From: Pseudomonas sp. MM213
Lineage (GTDB): Bacteria > Pseudomonadota > Gammaproteobacteria > Pseudomonadales > Pseudomonadaceae
NCBI RefSeq assembly: GCF_020423045.1
Contig: NZ_CP081943.1
Coordinates: 6,682,356-6,746,355, forward strand
DNA: 64,000 nt
Direction of reading: 5' to 3'
A program made the translations under genes and the position numbers. Shown here in pieces: positions 1 through 8,799 of the stretch. The notes beneath the pieces are model-generated. The model was given only the letters and a program-made list of their open reading frames with translations, had not been told where the DNA came from and searched no databases. Position 1 is the first letter of the stretch; every line of letters begins with the position of its first letter.

Positions 1-142
1 CTCCAACAACTTCCGCAAGTTCGCGCTCGAGGAAAACCTCACCGAGCGTTACGCGGTCGAGGAGATCACGACCCAGACCATCGATCCGGACTTCGCCCGC
101 AACGGCAAGATCCACCGGGCCTGGAAAATCACCGCGCGTTGA
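1..142 (+). CDS. rlmL: RlmKL 23S rRNA methyltransferase, C-terminal end only
   Basis: Only the last 46 codons are in the window; the frame starts at base 2 and ends in TGA at 140-142. The peptide ends in [17 protein letters not shown], which resembles the end of E. coli RlmL (DFARN...IH..W.ITA). The full enzyme methylates G2445 (N2) and G2069 (N7) of 23S rRNA, the C-terminal part being the RlmK domain. The assignment rests on a short tail recognised from memory, so it is good but not certain. The next 143 bases hold a weak hairpin (AGAGCC/GGCTCT around 164-186) and no other gene. Confidence 0.75.
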   Translation, partial: SNNFRKFALEENLTERYAVEEITTQTIDPDFARNGKIHRAWKITAR

Positions 143-285
143 CAGTTTTTTGCATTGGATCCACAGAGCCTTGATTTTTAAAGGCTCTTGGCTTCTTTCA
201 GTGCTGGTCAAATTGATGGCTAATAGCTATAACTCATCGCATGGCCAATGGGCTTTTCCGGCACCTGGCGTTTTGAGTTGCCTCT

Positions 286-2676
286 ATGTCGTTGCACGCC
301 GTGCGCCCAAAGATCCTGGGTTTTATCAGTGAAGACGTCTCGGCCTGGCTGGTCGCGCTGTTTGTATTGGTCGTCGGCGGGGTTCTCACCGGGTTGCTCG
401 CCTGGTCGACCCTGAATCTGTTTCACCAACAATTGCGGCAACGTTTCCAACTGCTGGCCAGTGAACGTTACAGCCGTATCGAAGAACGCTTCGAAGATCA
501 GGAGCAGCGCCTCGATGGCCTGCGCCGGTTCTTTGTCAATTCCGCTTCGGTTGCCCGCGAGGAATTCGACGGTTACACCCAACCTTTGCTGCACCGGACT
601 CAGGCCTATTCGTTCGCCCTGCGGGTCAGTCGTGCCGAGCGGGCGGAGTTTGAGCGTCGGGTGCGGAAAGAGGGGGTACCCGATTTCAACATTCGTGAGC
701 TCAATGCCGACGGTCAGCTGCAATTGGCGGCGGAGCGCGATGAGTATGTCGCGGTGCTGTACAGCCAGACCCAGAGCAAGCTCGGCTCACCGTTGGGTTA
801 CGACCTGGCCGCGCAGCCCCTGCGCCGTGCCACCCTGGACCGGGCGGACCAGCATGGCCGGATGGCGGTGTCGCAGCCGATGCATCTTGTCGCTATCGAG
901 CCGGCTTATGCGCGGGGCGTGTTGCTGGTGGCACCGGTCATGCCACGCAAAAGTCCAGACACGAAACCTTACGGTTATGTGATGGCGGTGATCAGCATGC
1001 GGCAGTTGCTGGCCGATGGCTTGCCGGAAGCGGGCCGTGATTATCTGTCAGTGCGAATCCTCGACCTGTCCATCGAAGAACAGCACGAAGTGCTTTACGA
1101 ATCGCCCAACGGCCCTGCCGTCAGTGAGTTGTCCGCGACCCGGCTGCTGCGGCTGGCCGACCATGACTATCAGGTCGACATCCAGCCCAGCGAGGCCTTC
1201 CTGCAAGCCAACCACTCTTCGGTCAGCAGCCTGGTGGTGCTGGGCGGGTTGCTCAGTCTGCTGCTCAGCTCGCTGCTTTATGTGTTGGTCAGTCAGCGGC
1301 AACGCGCGCTGAAAATGGTCGAGCAACGGACCCAGGAGTTGCGTGCCCGTGAGCAGGAGCTGCGCGGTACCCATGGTCAACTGCGTGGCGTGTTGAATGC
1401 CGCGACCCAGGTGGCAATCATCGCCACCGACCTGCGCGGCGTCATCAGCACGTTCAACGCCGGGGCGGAGCAGATGCTCGGCTATTCAAGCGTGGAAGTG
1501 GTGGGGCACATGACCCTGGAAAACCTGCACCTGCCCCGGGAACTTGCCGCGCGTTCGGCCGAGTTGAGTGCACGTTATGGCAAACCGATTCCGACCTGCC
1601 AGGCGATGTTGGTCGAGGGCGGCGAGGAGGGCGGTCACGAGGCGCGGGAGTGGACGCTGGTGCGTGGCGATGGCAGCCAGTTGACGGTGAACATGCTGGC
1701 GACCCCAGTGCTCGACGAGCAAGGTTTGTGGGTCGGGCACCTGGCGATCTGCATCGACGTCACCGAGCGCAAGCGCGTGTACGAAGCGCTCGCCGCACGG
1801 GATTTGCTCCTGAAGAAACTCAGCGCCCATGTGCCCGGCGGGATTTACCAGTTCAAGATGGAATTCGACGGGCGCTTCAGTGTGATCTACGCCAGCGACG
1901 GCATCCGCGATATCTACGAGCTCGAGCCGGATGTCTTGTTGCTCAATGCCGAAGCGATTTTCACCCGGATTCACCCCCAGGACACCACCCGGGTCCGCGC
2001 TTCGATCCGGGCGTCGGCGGACACGCTCAGTCCGTGGCGCGAGGAATACCGCGTGCAGTTGCCAACGCGGGGGGTGCGCTGGGTCCGTGGCGAAGCGACC
2101 CCGGAGGAACTGCCGGGCGGTGGCGTGCTCTGGCATGGTTACATCTCGGACATCTCCGACCTCAAGCGCGTCGAAGAAGAGCTGCGGGCGCTGTCGATCA
2201 CCGACTCGCTGACCGGGATCCACAACCGTCGCTACTTCCAGGAGCGCCTGACCACCGAGATGGTTCGTGTGGAGCGCGGTGGCGGCGAGTTGTCGGTGAT
2301 CATGCTCGACATCGACCATTTCAAACGCATCAATGACCAGCATGGCCACGCCGTGGGCGATCGGGTGTTGCAGGCGGTGTGCGAGCGCATCGGCAATCGC
2401 CTGCGTCGCACCGATGTGTTCTGTCGCCTGGGCGGTGAAGAGTTCATGGTGCTCTGCCCGGACATCGATGGCGAACAAGCCTATGGGCTGGCGCTGGAGT
2501 TGTGGCAGGGCTTGCGCAGTTCACCGATCGACGATGTCGGGGTCGTCACGGCGAGTTTCGGCATTGCCAGTTGGCGTGCCGACGAGGGCGCGGATGCGCT
2601 GTTGCTGCGGGCGGACTCGGGGGTGTATGCGGCGAAACAGGCGGGACGGGATCGGGTTCAGGGGGAGTTGGGTTAA
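286..2676 (+). CDS. Membrane diguanylate cyclase with CHASE, two PAS and GGEEF domains
   Basis: A 796-residue sensor that probably makes cyclic di-GMP from two GTP. A membrane helix lies near residues 18-45, a periplasmic CHASE-like sensor about 60-240, a second helix about 312-336, then PAS-type segments about 370-490 and 510-620. The C-terminal GGDEF domain has an intact GGEEF active site at about 716-720 and an RRTD inhibitory site (RxxD) five residues before it, so it looks active and product-inhibited. The ATG at 286 has only a weak GAG ribosome site. It stands alone after rlmKL and converges on dacB, with a strong hairpin between them. The ligand is unknown. Confidence 0.9.
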   Translation: MSLHAVRPKILGFISEDVSAWLVALFVLVVGGVLTGLLAWSTLNLFHQQLRQRFQLLASERYSRIEERFEDQEQRLDGLRRFFVNSASVAREEFDGYTQPLLHRTQAYSFALRVSRAERAEFERRVRKEGVPDFNIRELNADGQLQLAAERDEYVAVLYSQTQSKLGSPLGYDLAAQPLRRATLDRADQHGRMAVSQPMHLVAIEPAYARGVLLVAPVMPRKSPDTKPYGYVMAVISMRQLLADGLPEAGRDYLSVRILDLSIEEQHEVLYESPNGPAVSELSATRLLRLADHDYQVDIQPSEAFLQANHSSVSSLVVLGGLLSLLLSSLLYVLVSQRQRALKMVEQRTQELRAREQELRGTHGQLRGVLNAATQVAIIATDLRGVISTFNAGAEQMLGYSSVEVVGHMTLENLHLPRELAARSAELSARYGKPIPTCQAMLVEGGEEGGHEAREWTLVRGDGSQLTVNMLATPVLDEQGLWVGHLAICIDVTERKRVYEALAARDLLLKKLSAHVPGGIYQFKMEFDGRFSVIYASDGIRDIYELEPDVLLLNAEAIFTRIHPQDTTRVRASIRASADTLSPWREEYRVQLPTRGVRWVRGEATPEELPGGGVLWHGYISDISDLKRVEEELRALSITDSLTGIHNRRYFQERLTTEMVRVERGGGELSVIMLDIDHFKRINDQHGHAVGDRVLQAVCERIGNRLRRTDVFCRLGGEEFMVLCPDIDGEQAYGLALELWQGLRSSPIDDVGVVTASFGIASWRADEGADALLLRADSGVYAAKQAGRDRVQGELG

Positions 2677-2698
2677 GTCGGGGATACACACAACCCCC

Positions 2699-2788
2699 TG
2701 TGGGAGCTAGCCTGCTAGCGATAGCGGTGTGTCAGTCAATACATGTGCCGACTGACACACCGCTATCGCTAGCAGGCTAGCTCCCACA
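2699..2788. repeat. REP pair (REPIN-like), perfect 39-bp inverted repeat
   Basis: Arms 2699-2737 and 2750-2788 are perfect reverse complements over 39 bases, with a 12-base loop. The core TGTGGGAGCTAGCCTGCTAG is also seen at 9681-9746. It lies between convergent genes and could stop transcription from both sides. Confidence 0.93.
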
Positions 2789-2805
2789 TTGGATTTGAGG
2801 TGTGC

Positions 2806-4266
2806 TTACAACACTGAAGCCGTATCAGGCAGTTTCGGCTGGCGATACAGGTCCAGCAGCACCTGATCCAGCACCGACGATGCGCCAAACGGGGCCTTGT
2901 CGTTGAGGATCGCCACCACCGCCCAGGTGTTGCCATTGACGTCGCGGCTGAAGCCGGAGATCGCGCGCACGGTGTTCAGGGTGCCGGTCTTGACGTGGGC
3001 TTCGCCGCGCATCGCGGTGGTCTTCAGGCGTTTGCGCATGGTGCCGTCGGTGCCGGCAATCGGCATCGAACTGATGAACTCGGCAGCGTACGGGCTATGC
3101 CACGCGGCTTGCAGCATCGCCGCCATTTCACGGGCGCTCACGCGTTCTGCGCGGGACAGGCCGGAACCGTTTTCCATCACCAGGTGCGGCGCGGTAATGC
3201 CTTTCTTCGCCAGCCACTGACGCACCACGCGCTGGGCCGCTTTGGCGTCATCGGCGTCGGCGTCGGTGCGGAATTTCTGGCCCAGGCTCAGGAACAGCTG
3301 CTGCGCCATGGTGTTGTTGCTGTATTTATTGATGTCGCGGATGACTTCCGCCAGGTCCGGCGAGAAGGCGCGAGCCAGGACCTTGGCGTCTTTCGGCGTA
3401 GGCGCCAGAACGTCCCTGCCCTGAATGCTGCCGCCCAGTTCCTTCCAGATCGCCCGGACGGCACCGGCGGTGTACGTCGCGTGGTCGAGCAGCGACAGGT
3501 AAGTCTGCGAGCTGCAGCCATCGCCCAATTGCCCGCCGACGGTCACGGTGACGCTGCCGTCGGCCTGGGTCACCGGGTTGTAACGCACGCCACCGGTGCA
3601 TTGCTTGCCGTTGACGGCCTTGACCTGGTTTTCGATGCGGATGCTGGCAATCGGCGGCTCTACCGAGATCAGCACGCGGCCGTTGTCGTTGCGCGCGACG
3701 AAGCGCAGGGCCTTGAGGTTGACCAGCAGCGAATCGGGTTTGACCAGGAACGGTTTGTTCTCGTCATTGCCGTCATCGTTGAACTCCGGCAGTTGCGGTT
3801 GCACGAAGAAGCCACGATCCAGCACCAGGTCGCCGGTGACTTGCGTCACGCCGTTGGCCCGCAGATCGCGCATCAGCAGCCAGAGTTTTTCCATGTTCAG
3901 CTTCGGATCGCCGCCACCCTTGAGGTAGAGGTTGCCGTTGAGAATGCCGCCGCTGAGGGTGCCGTCGGTGTAGAACTCGGTTTTCCACTGGTGGTTCGGG
4001 CCGAGCATTTCCAGCGCTGCATAGGTGGTCACCAGTTTCATGGTGGACGCCGGGTTGACCGAGACGTCAGCGTTGAAAATGGTCGGGGTGCCAGGACCGT
4101 TGAGCGGGATCATCACCAGCGACAGGGCGTTGTCCTGCAGCTTGCTGGCCTTGAGGGCTTTTTCGACGTTGGGCGACAGCGCGGTGTTGATGGTGGCGGC
4201 GGAAACGGGGAGGGCCAGCGGGAGAAGAAGACTGGCCAGCAGCAGTGGACGCAAAGATTTGATCAT
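2806..4266 (-). CDS. dacB: D-alanyl-D-alanine carboxypeptidase/endopeptidase, PBP4 type
   Basis: A 486-residue periplasmic penicillin-binding protein that trims peptidoglycan stem peptides and cuts cross-links. All three motifs are present: STMK (nucleophile Ser74, Lys77), SNN near residue 335 and KTG near 430. The long insertion between the first two motifs is typical of the class C PBP4 family. I start at MIKSLRPLL (ATG at 4264-4266) because it gives an immediate signal peptide ending VSA-A; the frame stays open upstream for 31 residues with no signal-like character. It is a single gene on the minus strand, ending 17 bases from the REP hairpin. Confidence 0.93.
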   Translation of the reverse strand: MIKSLRPLLLASLLLPLALPVSAATINTALSPNVEKALKASKLQDNALSLVMIPLNGPGTPTIFNADVSVNPASTMKLVTTYAALEMLGPNHQWKTEFYTDGTLSGGILNGNLYLKGGGDPKLNMEKLWLLMRDLRANGVTQVTGDLVLDRGFFVQPQLPEFNDDGNDENKPFLVKPDSLLVNLKALRFVARNDNGRVLISVEPPIASIRIENQVKAVNGKQCTGGVRYNPVTQADGSVTVTVGGQLGDGCSSQTYLSLLDHATYTAGAVRAIWKELGGSIQGRDVLAPTPKDAKVLARAFSPDLAEVIRDINKYSNNTMAQQLFLSLGQKFRTDADADDAKAAQRVVRQWLAKKGITAPHLVMENGSGLSRAERVSAREMAAMLQAAWHSPYAAEFISSMPIAGTDGTMRKRLKTTAMRGEAHVKTGTLNTVRAISGFSRDVNGNTWAVVAILNDKAPFGASSVLDQVLLDLYRQPKLPDTASVL

Positions 4267-4500
4267 CTGAAATAAAACCCTACAGCCGAGGGGAAAAAAG
4301 ACGAGGGCATGAAGATAATTTCCCTCAGTGGTCATGAAAGTGTCGGCATTATGCCCCAAGGTGTAGCGGCTTGTGCCGTGCCCGCGCCTTCTAATCCGCT
4401 ATTTTTTTACCGGCGGTAACGCGTTGCGCCCAGAGAGTCGGGCAATTGGCGGCTTAAACTGCTAAAGTGCCGCCCGTTATTACTTATGAGGATTGTTCCA

Positions 4501-4845
4501 ATGGCGACTAACCGTTCCCAGCGTCTGCGCAAAAAACTGTGCGTCGATGAATTTCAAGAGCTGGGTTTCGAGCTGAACCTGGATTTCAAAGAAGATTTGG
4601 CTGATGAAGCCATTGATGCTTTCCTCGACGCGTTCCTGAAAGAAGCCATGGAAGCCAACGGTCTGGGCTATGTTGGCGGCGACGACTTCGGTCTGGTTTG
4701 CCTGCAGAAACGTGGCTCGGTGTCCGAAGAGCAGCGTGCAGCTGTTGAAGCCTGGCTCAAAGGCCGCAGCGAACTGACTGAAGTCACCGTCAGCCCGCTG
4801 ATCGACGTCTGGTACCCGGAAAAGCCGATCAATCCGGTAGCTTGA
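4501..4845 (+). CDS. yggL: YggL family 50S ribosome-associated protein
   Basis: A 114-residue acidic protein beginning MATNRSQRLRKKL and containing the DEFQELGF segment typical of the DUF469/YggL family. YggL binds the 50S subunit in enterobacteria; its exact role is poorly known. The start at 4501 is chosen because GAGG at 4488-4491 sits nine bases before it; an in-frame ATG at 4486 lacks such a site. It is monocistronic, with a strong terminator 15 bases after the stop. Confidence 0.88.
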   Translation: MATNRSQRLRKKLCVDEFQELGFELNLDFKEDLADEAIDAFLDAFLKEAMEANGLGYVGGDDFGLVCLQKRGSVSEEQRAAVEAWLKGRSELTEVTVSPLIDVWYPEKPINPVA

Positions 4846-4860
4846 TGTCATAAAAGAAGC

Positions 4861-4887
4861 GGCGACCCAAGGGTCGCCGTTTTTTTA
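4861..4887 (+). terminator. Intrinsic terminator of yggL
   Basis: An 8-bp stem GGCGACCC/GGGTCGCC with a two-base AA spacer (so the real loop is larger) is followed by a run of seven or more T. Confidence 0.85.
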
Positions 4888-4940
4888 TGCCTGCTTTTTG
4901 ATGGTGCATGGCTTGGCCGCCATGGCGATCTCGGGAATGC

Positions 4941-5010
4941 CTTCGCGGGCAAGCCTCGCTCCTACAAGGGCTTTGCGCTGTACCTGTAGGAGCGAGGCTT
5001 GCCCGCGAAG
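4941..5010. repeat. REP pair, GTAGGAGCGAGGCTTGCCC class
   Basis: Perfect 26-bp arms at 4941-4966 and 4985-5010 lie between yggL and the end of the transporter gene. The same arm sequence recurs at six other places in this window. Confidence 0.93.
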
Positions 5011-5016
5011 GGGCCC

Positions 5017-6207
5017 TCAGGCCTTGCGCCAATTCAGAATCACCAGCGTCAACACCCCCGCCACAATCCCCCAGAACGCCGAACCCACGGAAAACAGCGT
5101 CAACCCCGACGCCGTGACCATAAAGGTGATCAGCGCCGCTTCGCGTTCCTTCACTTCGGCCATGGCAATGCTCAAGCCATTGATGATCGAGCCGAACAAC
5201 GCCAGTGCCGCAATCGACAGCACCAGTTCTTTGGGGAGCGCGGCAAACAGCGCCGCCAGCGTCGCGCCGAATACCCCGGCAATCCCGTAGAAAACCCCGC
5301 ACCACACGGCGGCCGTGTAACGCTTGTTGCGGTCTTCGTGGGCATGCGGCCCGGTGCAGATCGCCGCGCTGATGGCGGCCAGGTTGATCCCGTGGGAACC
5401 GAACGGCGCTAGCAGCAGCGAGGCGATGCCCGTCGTAGTAATCAGCGGCGAGGCCGGCACGGTGTAGCCGTCGGCGCGCAGCACCGCAATGCCCGGCATG
5501 TTCTGCGAGGTCATCGCCACCACAAACAGCGGAATGCCGATGCTGATGGTCGCGGCCAGGGAGAAGTGCGGCGTGGTCCAGACCGGCGTCGCCACTTCCA
5601 GGTGAAACGCGCTGAAATCCAGCAGCCCCATGAACCCTGACAGCGCTGTACCGATCAGCAGCGCAGCGAGTACCGCGTAGCGCGGCGACAGGCGCTTGAC
5701 CACCAGGTAGGTGAAAAACATCCCCAGCACCAGCGCGGTGCGATGTTGGGCGGCGACGAAGATTTCGCTGCCGATCTTGAACAGAATCCCGGCCAGCAAC
5801 GCGGCGGCCAATGAGGCTGGAATCTTCTTCACCAGGCGTTCGAAGCTGCCGGTCATGCCACACACGGTGACCAGCACCGCACAGGTCATGTAGGCGCCAA
5901 TGGCTTCGCCGTAGCTCACGCCGCCCAGGCTGGTGATCAGCAACGCCGCGCCGGGTGTCGACCACGCGATGGTGATCGGCGTGCGATAACGCAGGGACAG
6001 GCCAATCGAACACACCGCCATGCCAATGGAAATCGCCCAGATCCACGACGAAATCTGCCCGCTGCTCAGGCCTGCCGCTTGCCCGGCCTGGAACATCAGC
6101 ACCAGCGAGCTGGTGTAGCCGGTCATCATCGCGATGAACCCGGCGACGATGGCGGAAGGGGACGTGTCCGCCAATGGGCGGAGCTGCGTGTGCGTGGCGT
6201 CGTTCAT
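5017..6207 (-). CDS. BenE-family benzoate/H+ symporter-like transporter
   Basis: A 396-residue polytopic inner-membrane protein with about eleven or twelve hydrophobic segments and BenE-type stretches such as STPGAALL and FGSHGINLAAISAAICTG. BenE proteins import benzoate with protons, but the position beside purine-degradation genes and a GntR regulator suggests a purine or related substrate here; that is inference. The start MNDATHTQ at 6207 is chosen because the open frame further upstream is translation of the REP palindrome at 6262-6353, not protein. It is divergent from the GntR gene. Confidence 0.82.
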   Translation of the reverse strand: MNDATHTQLRPLADTSPSAIVAGFIAMMTGYTSSLVLMFQAGQAAGLSSGQISSWIWAISIGMAVCSIGLSLRYRTPITIAWSTPGAALLITSLGGVSYGEAIGAYMTCAVLVTVCGMTGSFERLVKKIPASLAAALLAGILFKIGSEIFVAAQHRTALVLGMFFTYLVVKRLSPRYAVLAALLIGTALSGFMGLLDFSAFHLEVATPVWTTPHFSLAATISIGIPLFVVAMTSQNMPGIAVLRADGYTVPASPLITTTGIASLLLAPFGSHGINLAAISAAICTGPHAHEDRNKRYTAAVWCGVFYGIAGVFGATLAALFAALPKELVLSIAALALFGSIINGLSIAMAEVKEREAALITFMVTASGLTLFSVGSAFWGIVAGVLTLVILNWRKA

Positions 6208-6261
6208 GACAACGGTGTTCCTTAATACGTACGAAAATACCCAAAGCAACACAATCCCCAA

Positions 6262-6353
6262 TGTAGGAGCGAGGCTTGCCCGCGAAGGCGTCATATCATT
6301 CAACATTGATGTCAACTGACACGACGCCTTCGCGGGCAAGCCTCGCTCCTACA
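6262..6353. repeat. REP pair in the divergent promoter region
   Basis: Perfect 31-bp arms at 6262-6292 and 6323-6353 with a 30-base spacer. Unusually for this window it lies between divergent genes, upstream of both, instead of after gene ends. The rest of 6208-6567 holds the palindrome at 6464-6475. Confidence 0.92.
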
Positions 6354-6463
6354 GGGGATCGTATTCGCTGCGGATTCTGCGGATAAGCCTAAACTCAAAC
6401 GTAAGCAATCGTTGCGATACAGCAAAGGCGACAAACAGCCGTACAGTCGTGTTGCCACCATCC

Positions 6464-6475
6464 ATTGTGTACAAT
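6464..6475. promoter_or_regulatory. Candidate GntR operator ATTGTGTACAAT
   Basis: A 12-bp palindrome (ATTGT-GT-ACAAT) lies 93 bases before the GntR start and 257 bases before the divergent transporter start. Short TTGT..ACAA palindromes are typical targets of FCD-type GntR regulators. Binding by the adjacent gene product is inferred. Confidence 0.5.
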
Positions 6476-6567
6476 CGCGGTGTTTTTTACGCGATACTTG
6501 CCAGCGACCCACTGTGCCGTATTACAGTCACGGTCAATTCGCCGCAGTTCTCCCGACTCGAGTGCCC

Positions 6568-7332
6568 ATGAACGAACAGTTGCAACCCCTCAAGAAACAA
6601 CCGCGAGCAGGCAAAGCCGGCCGCAGCGGTACCCAGGACGATATTGTCTACGCGCATATCTTCGAGGCCATCCTCGAACAGCGCCTGGCGCCCGGCACCA
6701 AGTTGAGCGAAGAAGCGCTGGGGGAAATTTTCGGGGTCAGTCGCACCATCATTCGCCGCGCGCTGTCGCGCCTGGCCCATGAAGGCGTCGTGCTGTTGCG
6801 GCCGAATCGCGGCGCCGTGGTTGCCAGCCCGAGTGTCGAAGAAGCGCGCCAGGTGTTCCTCGCCCGCCGTCTGGTCGAGCGCGCGATCACTGAACTGGCC
6901 GTGCAGCACGCCACCGCCGAGCAAATCGCCGAGTTGCGGCAGATGGTCAACGACGAGCGTGACAGCTTCTCCCGTGGCGATCGCGGTGCTGGCATTCGTC
7001 TGTCGGGCGAATTCCACCTGAAACTGGCCGAAGCGGCGAAGAATGCACCGCTGATCAGCTTCCAGCGCAGCCTGGTGTCCCAGACTTCGTTGATCATTGC
7101 GCAGTACGAAAGCGGCAACCGTTCGCACTGTTCCTATGACGAACACACCCAGCTGATCGACGCGATCGAAGCGCGCAACGGTGAGCTGGCGGTGAACCTG
7201 ATGATGCACCACATGGACCACATCGACAGCAAACTCAACCTTGACGAAGAAAGCGCGTCGGATGATTTGCACGCGGTGTTCTCGCATTTGTTGCAGACCA
7301 AGAAGCCAGGGCGTTCGCCGGCGAAAATCTGA
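6568..7332 (+). CDS. GntR-family (FCD) transcriptional regulator of the purine cluster
   Basis: A 254-residue regulator with an N-terminal winged helix-turn-helix (LSEEALGEIFGVSRTIIRRA, about residues 50-70) and a helical C-terminal FCD ligand domain. It is flanked by the BenE-type transporter (divergent) and guaD (convergent), the position of PA1520 in P. aeruginosa as I recall it, so control of transporter and purine genes by a purine-derived ligand is likely. I start at ATG 6568 (MNEQLQ); the frame is open back to 6412 but that part runs through the presumed promoter. The ribosome site is weak. Confidence 0.85.
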   Translation: MNEQLQPLKKQPRAGKAGRSGTQDDIVYAHIFEAILEQRLAPGTKLSEEALGEIFGVSRTIIRRALSRLAHEGVVLLRPNRGAVVASPSVEEARQVFLARRLVERAITELAVQHATAEQIAELRQMVNDERDSFSRGDRGAGIRLSGEFHLKLAEAAKNAPLISFQRSLVSQTSLIIAQYESGNRSHCSYDEHTQLIDAIEARNGELAVNLMMHHMDHIDSKLNLDEESASDDLHAVFSHLLQTKKPGRSPAKI

Positions 7333-7346
7333 TAGACCGCGGCGCT

Positions 7347-7418
7347 GCCTTCGCGGGCAAGCCTCGCTCCTACGGGGTTTACGCTGTACCTGTAGGAGCG
7401 AGGCTTGCCCGCGAAGGC
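7347..7418. repeat. REP pair after the GntR gene
   Basis: Perfect 27-bp arms at 7347-7373 and 7392-7418, of the GTAGGAGCGAGGCTTGCCC class. Confidence 0.92.
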
Positions 7419-7430
7419 GACCTCAAAGCC

Positions 7431-7473
7431 AATAAAAATCCCCCGCAACCATCGATTGCGGGGGATTTTTTTA
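7431..7473. terminator. Bidirectional terminator between gntR and guaD
   Basis: An 11-bp perfect stem (7438-7448 with 7456-7466) and 7-base loop is followed by seven T; the left flank AATAAAAA supplies the matching run for the minus strand, so it can serve guaD as well. Confidence 0.9.
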
Positions 7474-7486
7474 TGCCCGAAAAACC

Positions 7487-8791
7487 CTATCGCTGATGCA
7501 CCTGATTCCCCGCCGCATACGTCTGCAACACCGTCCGGTCATCCCCCAGCGTCATCAACACAAACAACGTCTCGGCAATGTTGTTCGCCTGCTTCAAGCG
7601 GTAGCTCAGCAACGGCGTGGCGTTGTAATCCAGCACCAGGAAGTCCGCGTCGGTGCCCGGTTGCAGTGTGCCGATCTTGTCCTCAAGCCGCAGTGCCCGT
7701 GCGCCGCCCAGCGTCGCCAGGTACAACGATTTGAACGGGCTCAGTCGCGCCCCTTGCAACTGCATGACCTTGTACGCCTCGTTCAACGTTTGCAGCAGCG
7801 AGAAACTGGTGCCGCCACCCACATCGGTGCCGATGCCGACATTGAGTTTGTGCTTCTCGGCCATCGGCAGGTTGAACAGGCCGCTGCCGAGGAAGAAGTT
7901 CGAAGTCGGGCAGAACGAGATGGCCGAGCCGGTTTCTGCCAATCGCGCGCATTCGTCATCGCACAGGTGCACACCGTGGGCGAAGACCGAGCGCTCGCCG
8001 AGCAACTGGTAGTGATCGTAGACGTCCAGGTAGCCTTTGCGCTCCGGGAACAGTTCCTTGACCCACTCGATTTCCTTGAGGTTTTCGCTGATGTGGGTCT
8101 GCATGTACAGGTCCGGATATTCACTCAGCAACTGGCCGGCCAGGGTGAGCTGTTCCGGGGTGCTGGTCGGGGCGAAGCGCGGCGTCACGGCGTAGTGCAA
8201 GCGACCCTTGCCGTGCCAGCGCTCGATCAGCGCCTTGCTTTCGACGTAGCTGGATTCGGCGGTGTCGGTCAGGTAGTCCGGCGCGTTGCGGTCCATCATC
8301 ACCTTGCCGGCGATCATCCGCAGGTCCAGCTGTTCAGCCGCTTCGAAGAACGAGTTCACCGATTGCGGGTGCACGCTGCCGAACACCAGCGCGGTGGTGG
8401 TGCCGTTGCGCAGCAGTTCCTTGATGAAAATGTCTGCGACTTCGTCGGCGTGAGTCTTGTCGGCGAACTGGCTTTCACACGGGAAGGTGTAAGTGTTGAG
8501 CCAGTCCAGCAATTGCTCGCCGTAGGCGCCGACCATGCCGGTTTGCGGCAAATGGATGTGGGTGTCGATGAAGCCAGGGGTGATCAGCGCGTCCTGATAA
8601 TGAGTGATCTCGATATCGGCGGGCAGGGTTGGCAGCAATTCGCTGGCGTGACCGAGGGCGCTGATCTGGCCGTTATCGACCACCAGCAAGCCGTCTTCGA
8701 AATACTCGTACGAGGCTTCGATACCCACTTCAGCGGGGTCGGCGATGCTGTGCAGGATGGCGGCGCGGTAGGCTTTGCGAGTCAGAGGCAT
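7487..8791 (-). CDS. guaD: Guanine deaminase
   Basis: A 434-residue amidohydrolase that converts guanine to xanthine, feeding the xanthine dehydrogenase encoded just upstream. Metal-binding DTHIHLPQ, the HISEN and HGVHL histidine segments and the GIGTDVGGG aspartate are all present in family order. I take ATG 8791 (MPLTRKAYR); a TTG twelve bases upstream is in frame but less likely. The gene begins eight bases after the xdhC stop and is the last gene of an xdhA-xdhB-xdhC-guaD operon on the minus strand. Confidence 0.94.
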   Translation of the reverse strand: MPLTRKAYRAAILHSIADPAEVGIEASYEYFEDGLLVVDNGQISALGHASELLPTLPADIEITHYQDALITPGFIDTHIHLPQTGMVGAYGEQLLDWLNTYTFPCESQFADKTHADEVADIFIKELLRNGTTTALVFGSVHPQSVNSFFEAAEQLDLRMIAGKVMMDRNAPDYLTDTAESSYVESKALIERWHGKGRLHYAVTPRFAPTSTPEQLTLAGQLLSEYPDLYMQTHISENLKEIEWVKELFPERKGYLDVYDHYQLLGERSVFAHGVHLCDDECARLAETGSAISFCPTSNFFLGSGLFNLPMAEKHKLNVGIGTDVGGGTSFSLLQTLNEAYKVMQLQGARLSPFKSLYLATLGGARALRLEDKIGTLQPGTDADFLVLDYNATPLLSYRLKQANNIAETLFVLMTLGDDRTVLQTYAAGNQVHQR

Positions 8792-8799
8792 GGGCGTTC

